From a virus: a stretch of DNA of 64,000 nucleotides. Numbering within the stretch: the first letter of the stretch is position 1; each line of letters begins with the position of its first letter. Positions 60,408 through 64,000 of the stretch are shown here, piece after piece. The notes beneath the pieces are model-generated. The model made no database searches, was not told the DNA's origin, and saw nothing but the letters and a program-made list of their open reading frames with translations. Location of the stretch: positions 26,252 through 90,251 of the IMG/VR virus record IMGVR_UViG_3300030294_000017, one strand, 5' to 3'. The translations under genes and the position numbers were made by a program.

Positions 60408-60764
60408 TTAGTTAATCTGATTTCCGAAAGAGTCAATACCCTTTGGTAAATATGATTGGAAGTCATTTTTATAACCTGAATCACCATTTTCTTGCTCAGC
60501 TTTTTCCTTTTCAGCTTGTTCAAACTTTTGTTGTTCTCTATCTTGCCATAGCTTGAATATATCCATCACGTCTGTATAAGGTAGTAAGGTTATATCTTGG
60601 TATGACACCACACCATTTATTATCAGCTCATTTTGTATTTTAGAAAAATTCGTTAACGATATCGTTAGAAGAGAAAGCAAATCTCCATCCTTGAAATCGA
60701 ATTGGTGCAGATACCTCCCTACTGCATCCCTGACAATTGTATTTAATAGTAGGTTTAATTCCAA
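60408..60764 (-). CDS. +1-frame continuation of the gp26-like hub gene
   Basis: This frame overlaps the end of the gp26-like gene by 125 bases and has no ATG; its only start is a TTG at 60764 inside that gene. After the gp26-like stop it reads SKIQNELIINGVVSYQDI and LPYTDVMDIFKLWQDREQQ with a charged tail, which looks like a natural C-terminal continuation. At the junction the upstream frame reads TTT-TTC-TAA, where a +1 slip of tRNA-Phe on a U-run would enter this frame. Either programmed frameshifting or a split gene is likely. Confidence 0.5.
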   Translation of the reverse strand: MELNLLLNTIVRDAVGRYLHQFDFKDGDLLSLLTISLTNFSKIQNELIINGVVSYQDITLLPYTDVMDIFKLWQDREQQKFEQAEKEKAEQENGDSGYKNDFQSYLPKGIDSFGNQIN

Positions 60765-61605
60765 CTTTCAGTCTATCAATAACCTCAATAGCCAAATTGT
60801 ATTTGTCCAAAGTCCATTTTTCAGTTATGTTACTTACCATTTTTTCAAGTATCTCATAATCAGTGATAAGACCACATTTTGGTGTTGAATACATTACAAG
60901 GTTCAAGTTGGTTGTGTTGTAATATCCACCATCGCCCGATTGTTTTTCTATTTCCTTGTCTTTCATATATTCAGTAATGATTTCTGTAGTACCAAGGCTT
61001 GGAACGTAAATTTTTAACGGTGATTCAAATCTTGTAGACTCAAAAACAAAACATCTTTCCTGATCATTATAATATTTCATTAATTGATCTTGTATGTTGT
61101 AATACCCAAGAGTATGTTTCTCTATTATTCTTTCGTTCTCAAAATTACAGTATGGGCATTTAGACTTTGAGGTTAAATTGCTTTCCCGTTGATCAAATTT
61201 TTTGGTTCTGTCACGTATAATAAGGAATAGGTAAATTTTATCGTACTCAGACAAATCTCGATAACCCAATTTTTCCCCATGTAATGACACCAAAAGACCT
61301 GAATTAAGAACATTGGCAAAAGACTTACCAACATCAAAAAAATTCTCTTCATCCATAGATGAAAAAAGTTTTATTTCGGGTGTTGAAAGTGAACGTACAC
61401 TTATCTCAATATCTTTAGGATAGAAGAACCCTTTACTAGGTAGTTCATCAATTTTAATCGGTATATGCAACGTTGGTATACCATCATTTGCTTTCGGTTT
61501 TGGCTTGCTTTTAGAAAAATTTTGGATATCTTCTATTATATTTTCCTCACCAAGCAATGCCTTTCTTGCGACCTCTTCTGAAATTTTGTTGTTGTTATCT
61601 GCCAT
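60640..61605 (-). CDS. baseplate hub protein, T4 gp26-like, 321 aa
   Basis: The N-terminal HIPIKIDELPSKGFFYPKDI (about 47-66) followed by IEISVRSLSTPEIKLFSSMD is the entry of the T4 gp26-type baseplate hub family. A zinc site is visible (CPYCNFEN, about 150-157, and CQGCSREV near the C terminus), unlike T4. It ends at TAA 60640-60642, with a +1-frame continuation described at 60408. It should assemble the central hub of the contractile tail. Confidence 0.55.
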   Translation of the reverse strand: MADNNNKISEEVARKALLGEENIIEDIQNFSKSKPKPKANDGIPTLHIPIKIDELPSKGFFYPKDIEISVRSLSTPEIKLFSSMDEENFFDVGKSFANVLNSGLLVSLHGEKLGYRDLSEYDKIYLFLIIRDRTKKFDQRESNLTSKSKCPYCNFENERIIEKHTLGYYNIQDQLMKYYNDQERCFVFESTRFESPLKIYVPSLGTTEIITEYMKDKEIEKQSGDGGYYNTTNLNLVMYSTPKCGLITDYEILEKMVSNITEKWTLDKYNLAIEVIDRLKVGIKPTIKYNCQGCSREVSAPIRFQGWRFAFSSNDIVNEFF

Positions 61606-61652
61606 ATAGCTTTAATTTTAAAATTTTATAATTATCGTTTTAATATGTAATC

Positions 61653-61676
61653 AATGGCTTAAAATTTTAAGCCATT
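61653..61676 (-). terminator. hairpin terminator
   Basis: AATGGCTTAAAA and TTTTAAGCCATT form a perfect palindrome just beyond the end of the minus gene at 61698. It separates fibre genes from the hub gene. Confidence 0.7.
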
Positions 61677-61697
61677 AATTTTAATAATATTTGCTCA

Positions 61698-61886
61698 TTA
61701 TAAAATTTGAGCAGGGTTGAGCATCGGATTACCATTTACCACAGCATTAGTATTAAGTACCACAGATATATTAGTTACTAAACCATTAGCATAATACGAA
61801 ATACTTGACAGCACCAAATCATGGAAAGGGTTAGCATTTGAATTGTGTTGGTAAAATATTATTTGCATATATAATGCCATTACCAC
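61698..61886 (-). CDS. C-terminal part of a small tail-associated protein (shifted frame)
   Basis: The convincing part reads NSNANPFHDLVLSSISYYAN and on to NPMLNPAQIL. The first codons overlap the gene at 61831-61998 in another frame, and joined they read as one continuous protein across about 61840. The start is therefore doubtful. See the entry for the N-terminal half. Confidence 0.4.
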   Translation of the reverse strand: MVMALYMQIIFYQHNSNANPFHDLVLSSISYYANGLVTNISVVLNTNAVVNGNPMLNPAQIL

Positions 61887-61998
61887 GAATTAGCACATTT
61901 CCTGTTTTTGGGTCGGTATATTCACTGCATGTTCCTGATGGTACTCCTGAATAATGACCAATTACCCATTTTCCGTTAGTTTTTTTGTAGAAATCCAT
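61831..61998 (-). CDS. N-terminal part of a small tail-associated protein, 55 aa
   Basis: From ATG 61998 it reads MDFYKKTNGKWVIGHYSG and on to NNILPTQFKC, then stops. The Trp/Gly-rich beta pattern resembles short fibre or fibre-tip proteins. A one- or two-base shift near TTC-AAA-TGC would fuse it to the frame ending at 61698. It may be a split gene, frameshift or two small genes. Confidence 0.4.
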   Translation of the reverse strand: MDFYKKTNGKWVIGHYSGVPSGTCSEYTDPKTGNVLIRGNGIIYANNILPTQFKC

Positions 61999-62036
61999 AT
62001 ATCAAATAATTATTTAATAATGTATTAAAACAATTA

Positions 62037-62246
62037 TCAACTGATTATTTGATATATCATTGTTGCTACCTCGGCTTTATCACAGCTTATACCAATACTT
62101 GAAATGTTTGGATGAAAGAAGTTTTTAGGTGGAACAACGCCATAATCTTGTGTTATTCCAATTGAATAAATTTTACTTTTAATTCTATTTACAGGTGGAA
62201 CAATTCCAGTGTCTAAAGCAATTCCTATTGAGTTTATTCGTATCAT
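62037..62246 (-). CDS. small repeat protein beside the fibre gene, 69 aa
   Basis: Three related units of about 20 residues are visible: INSIGIALDTGIVPP, IYSIGITQDYGVVPP and ISSIGISCDKAEVA. It starts two bases after the fibre gene stop and so is co-translated. The short repeats suggest a trimeric or adaptor tail protein. No family is recognised. Confidence 0.45.
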   Translation of the reverse strand: MIRINSIGIALDTGIVPPVNRIKSKIYSIGITQDYGVVPPKNFFHPNISSIGISCDKAEVATMIYQIIS

Positions 62247-62248
62247 AA

Positions 62249-63976
62249 TTATTGATCGTAATCCGCATTAAAATGAGCATTCAATTCTACACGCATAAAT
62301 TTAAGTACAGGAATCTTATAATAGTAATTCTCAGTATCATTAGCAAGTGTTACAAATTCCTGATCTGCATTAGTTACAGCCCAATTATCATAATATGCAA
62401 TTTTATCATTCACCACTTCACTGAATAACACAGGTTTATCAATATTTGCACCTATCTTGTGATATAACATTTGCGTGTTACCAAACAGAGGAGAAGAATA
62501 TCTTGGAAAATCAACTGCTGGAGTATCCATATCATCAAATGGAAGTATCTCAATACTTTCCAAGGGAGATGCTAAAACTTTTTTTACGTTAGTTCCAGAG
62601 CCTGAATTTAAGAGTGTAAAATTGAGAACCGAAGTTCCTGTCTTAAAAAAATAATCAGGAAGATATTGAATACCATTAAAAATTACAGCAGAATAGATAT
62701 CTCTGTTCAAATTACATACTTTATAAATCGTGTTAGGTTCTAAAGTATCAGTAGGAAATAATGACGTAGGATTCATAAGATTCTGATGTTTACCAAAATA
62801 ATATCCAAACGCAGAACCATCATCACTTTGAACATTACTTCCGTTATACTTAACTCCGTTAGGAATATTAACGGTATTAGAAGTACAACGATTCCATATT
62901 TGATTAGACGTAGTGTCAAATTCAATAGACTTAACTCCACTAATCATTTTACGCATTAATAGAAGCCCTTGCTCTGAAGAATCTGTACCATCTACATTTA
63001 CATTAATCGCTTCGCTTAAATCATTAATTAAATCTATTTTTGAAGCAGGTTTAAAACATCCTACGTAACCTCCTAAATCGGAAGCATAAAGTGCCTCATT
63101 ATTAGAAGCAGGATTAAGTGAATAGTCCGAAACTGTACCATCGACATTATAGGCATTAAAAATATTCCCCGATGCTCCTCCATTTCTTTGTTCTTTTACA
63201 ATTCGACAGGTTTCATTTCCAAAACTATCTTTTGCAAATAATCTATCAGCATCAGCTTTAATCATGCCTGCCGTTAGATATGCATTACGTAAAAGTTGCA
63301 CATTCGCCTTTGAATCATTACTCCATATTGGTGTCTGTATAACTATATTATTAAACGAAAAGACACAATCAGAAGGGAATAATAAATATTTAAATGATAT
63401 TCCATCTATAGCAACATATATACTATTAAAACTTTTGACAATAATAGTATTTACAATATTACCTTCTCTAAAAGTACTTACATCATCTATAACAGTACAT
63501 TGAATTAACGCTGATTTAGATGGATAATCTCCACATATATATTTTTTAAATAAAGTATAATAACATATTAATTGATCTACTTTAGGTAAGTCTTCCATAA
63601 AAGACACACCTGTAAGAAAGGACGTATAATTAACATTAAACATCTGTTTAATAGTATCGACTTTTAAATTAGCTAGCCTATTAGTCTGAAATGTATAATT
63701 AGCATTTAATAATATCTGATTAGAATCATCTCCCATTATAACTAAATAATTAGAAAATAACTCATTAATTACTCCACGAAAAACACAATATCTCATTCCA
63801 CTTTTTTGTCCAGCTCTGAACATTCCTTTAAATGGATGTTCTCTTGTACCATCCCCCGAAAAATCATCACCAACATAAGTATGAATAAATACAGTATTAG
63901 TATTATCTAATAACTCTCCTTCACCAATAAGGTCATAATTAATAGCATAACGAAGTTTAAATAAATTTGAACTCAT
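62249..63976 (-). CDS. tail fibre / beta-helix tail protein, 575 aa
   Basis: The N-terminal segment TYVGDDFSGDGTREHPFKG (about 33-51) is the pectate-lyase-like beta-helix entry common in phage tail spikes, followed by repeated short strands. The last 200 residues are beta-rich and end in VLKFMRVELNAHFNADYDQ. No enzyme residues can be assigned. It probably binds a host surface glycan or protein. It is the first gene of the fibre group on the minus strand. Confidence 0.55.
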   Translation of the reverse strand: MSSNLFKLRYAINYDLIGEGELLDNTNTVFIHTYVGDDFSGDGTREHPFKGMFRAGQKSGMRYCVFRGVINELFSNYLVIMGDDSNQILLNANYTFQTNRLANLKVDTIKQMFNVNYTSFLTGVSFMEDLPKVDQLICYYTLFKKYICGDYPSKSALIQCTVIDDVSTFREGNIVNTIIVKSFNSIYVAIDGISFKYLLFPSDCVFSFNNIVIQTPIWSNDSKANVQLLRNAYLTAGMIKADADRLFAKDSFGNETCRIVKEQRNGGASGNIFNAYNVDGTVSDYSLNPASNNEALYASDLGGYVGCFKPASKIDLINDLSEAINVNVDGTDSSEQGLLLMRKMISGVKSIEFDTTSNQIWNRCTSNTVNIPNGVKYNGSNVQSDDGSAFGYYFGKHQNLMNPTSLFPTDTLEPNTIYKVCNLNRDIYSAVIFNGIQYLPDYFFKTGTSVLNFTLLNSGSGTNVKKVLASPLESIEILPFDDMDTPAVDFPRYSSPLFGNTQMLYHKIGANIDKPVLFSEVVNDKIAYYDNWAVTNADQEFVTLANDTENYYYKIPVLKFMRVELNAHFNADYDQ

Positions 63977-64000
63977 AGTAATTTATTTAAAGGTAATTGA

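Overview
The window reads as part of a large, AT-rich (about 30% GC by eye), T4-like contractile-tailed phage infecting a member of the Bacteroidetes. Head and tail proteins recognisable from sequence are a prohead protease fused to a scaffold, an HK97-fold capsid protein, a long tail sheath, a baseplate spike, gp25-like and gp26-like baseplate proteins, and tail fibres. They sit with T4-type replication genes: a gp44-like clamp loader, a DnaG/gp61-type primase, an RNase H/FEN-type exonuclease and a UvrD-type helicase. The host assignment rests on the Fibrobacter-succinogenes-type domain in a tail protein, the A/T-rich leaders without Shine-Dalgarno sequences, and a lipoprotein with a Bacteroidetes-like lipobox. 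It is an inference. No tRNA, rRNA, CRISPR array or insertion sequence could be supported.

Layout. 1-12.4 kb (+): about 40 mostly tiny genes with ATGA-type overlaps. They include a C39-like cysteine peptidase, a nucleotidyltransferase-like protein, an adenine/cytosine methyltransferase, two SET-like proteins (one frameshifted) and, at the end, a run of proteins sharing a short N-terminal peptide. A structured non-coding stretch lies at 6.5-7.0 kb. 12.6-22.5 kb (-): a tail adhesin-like protein, a kinase-like protein, ThyX, a 38-residue lipoprotein, a paralogous family of phage hypotheticals and the RNase H-type exonuclease. 22.6-35.0 kb (+): two large structural proteins, a RuvC-like nuclease, an ABC-ATPase/GNAT fusion, a Cys-rich repeat protein, a deoxyribosyltransferase-like protein and a Dam-type methyltransferase, with the gp25-like gene alone on the minus strand. 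35.0-39.6 kb (-): a PD-(D/E)XK nuclease, the clamp loader, an HNH endonuclease, a methyltransferase-DUF4326 fusion and a zinc-finger protein. 39.7-47.8 kb (+): the late head/tail operon of protease-scaffold, capsid and sheath. 47.9-64 kb (-): holin-like and endolysin-like genes, spike and baseplate genes, helicase, primase, an HD hydrolase, a gp26-like hub protein with an apparent +1 frameshift, and tail-fibre genes. One zinc-finger homing-endonuclease-like gene lies there on the plus strand.

How it fits together. The strongest unexplained pattern is a peptide of the form K-[I/V]-[F/N]-E followed by S, A or G. It occurs at the N termini of several small proteins (10.5-12.4 kb and 32.5 kb), in the capsid protein propeptide and many times in the protease-scaffold. 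By analogy with T4 gp21 and its internal proteins, it looks like a capsid-targeting and cleavage signal marking a set of proteins delivered inside the head. Regulatory signals include a 50-bp intergenic repeat in three full copies and one half copy, many perfect hairpin terminators at operon ends, and a duplicated ~120-bp upstream region. That region carries a sigma-54-like core (TTGGCACG-N4-TTGCA) and a TGTCA-N3-TGACA palindrome about 100 bp upstream, at the same spacing in both copies.
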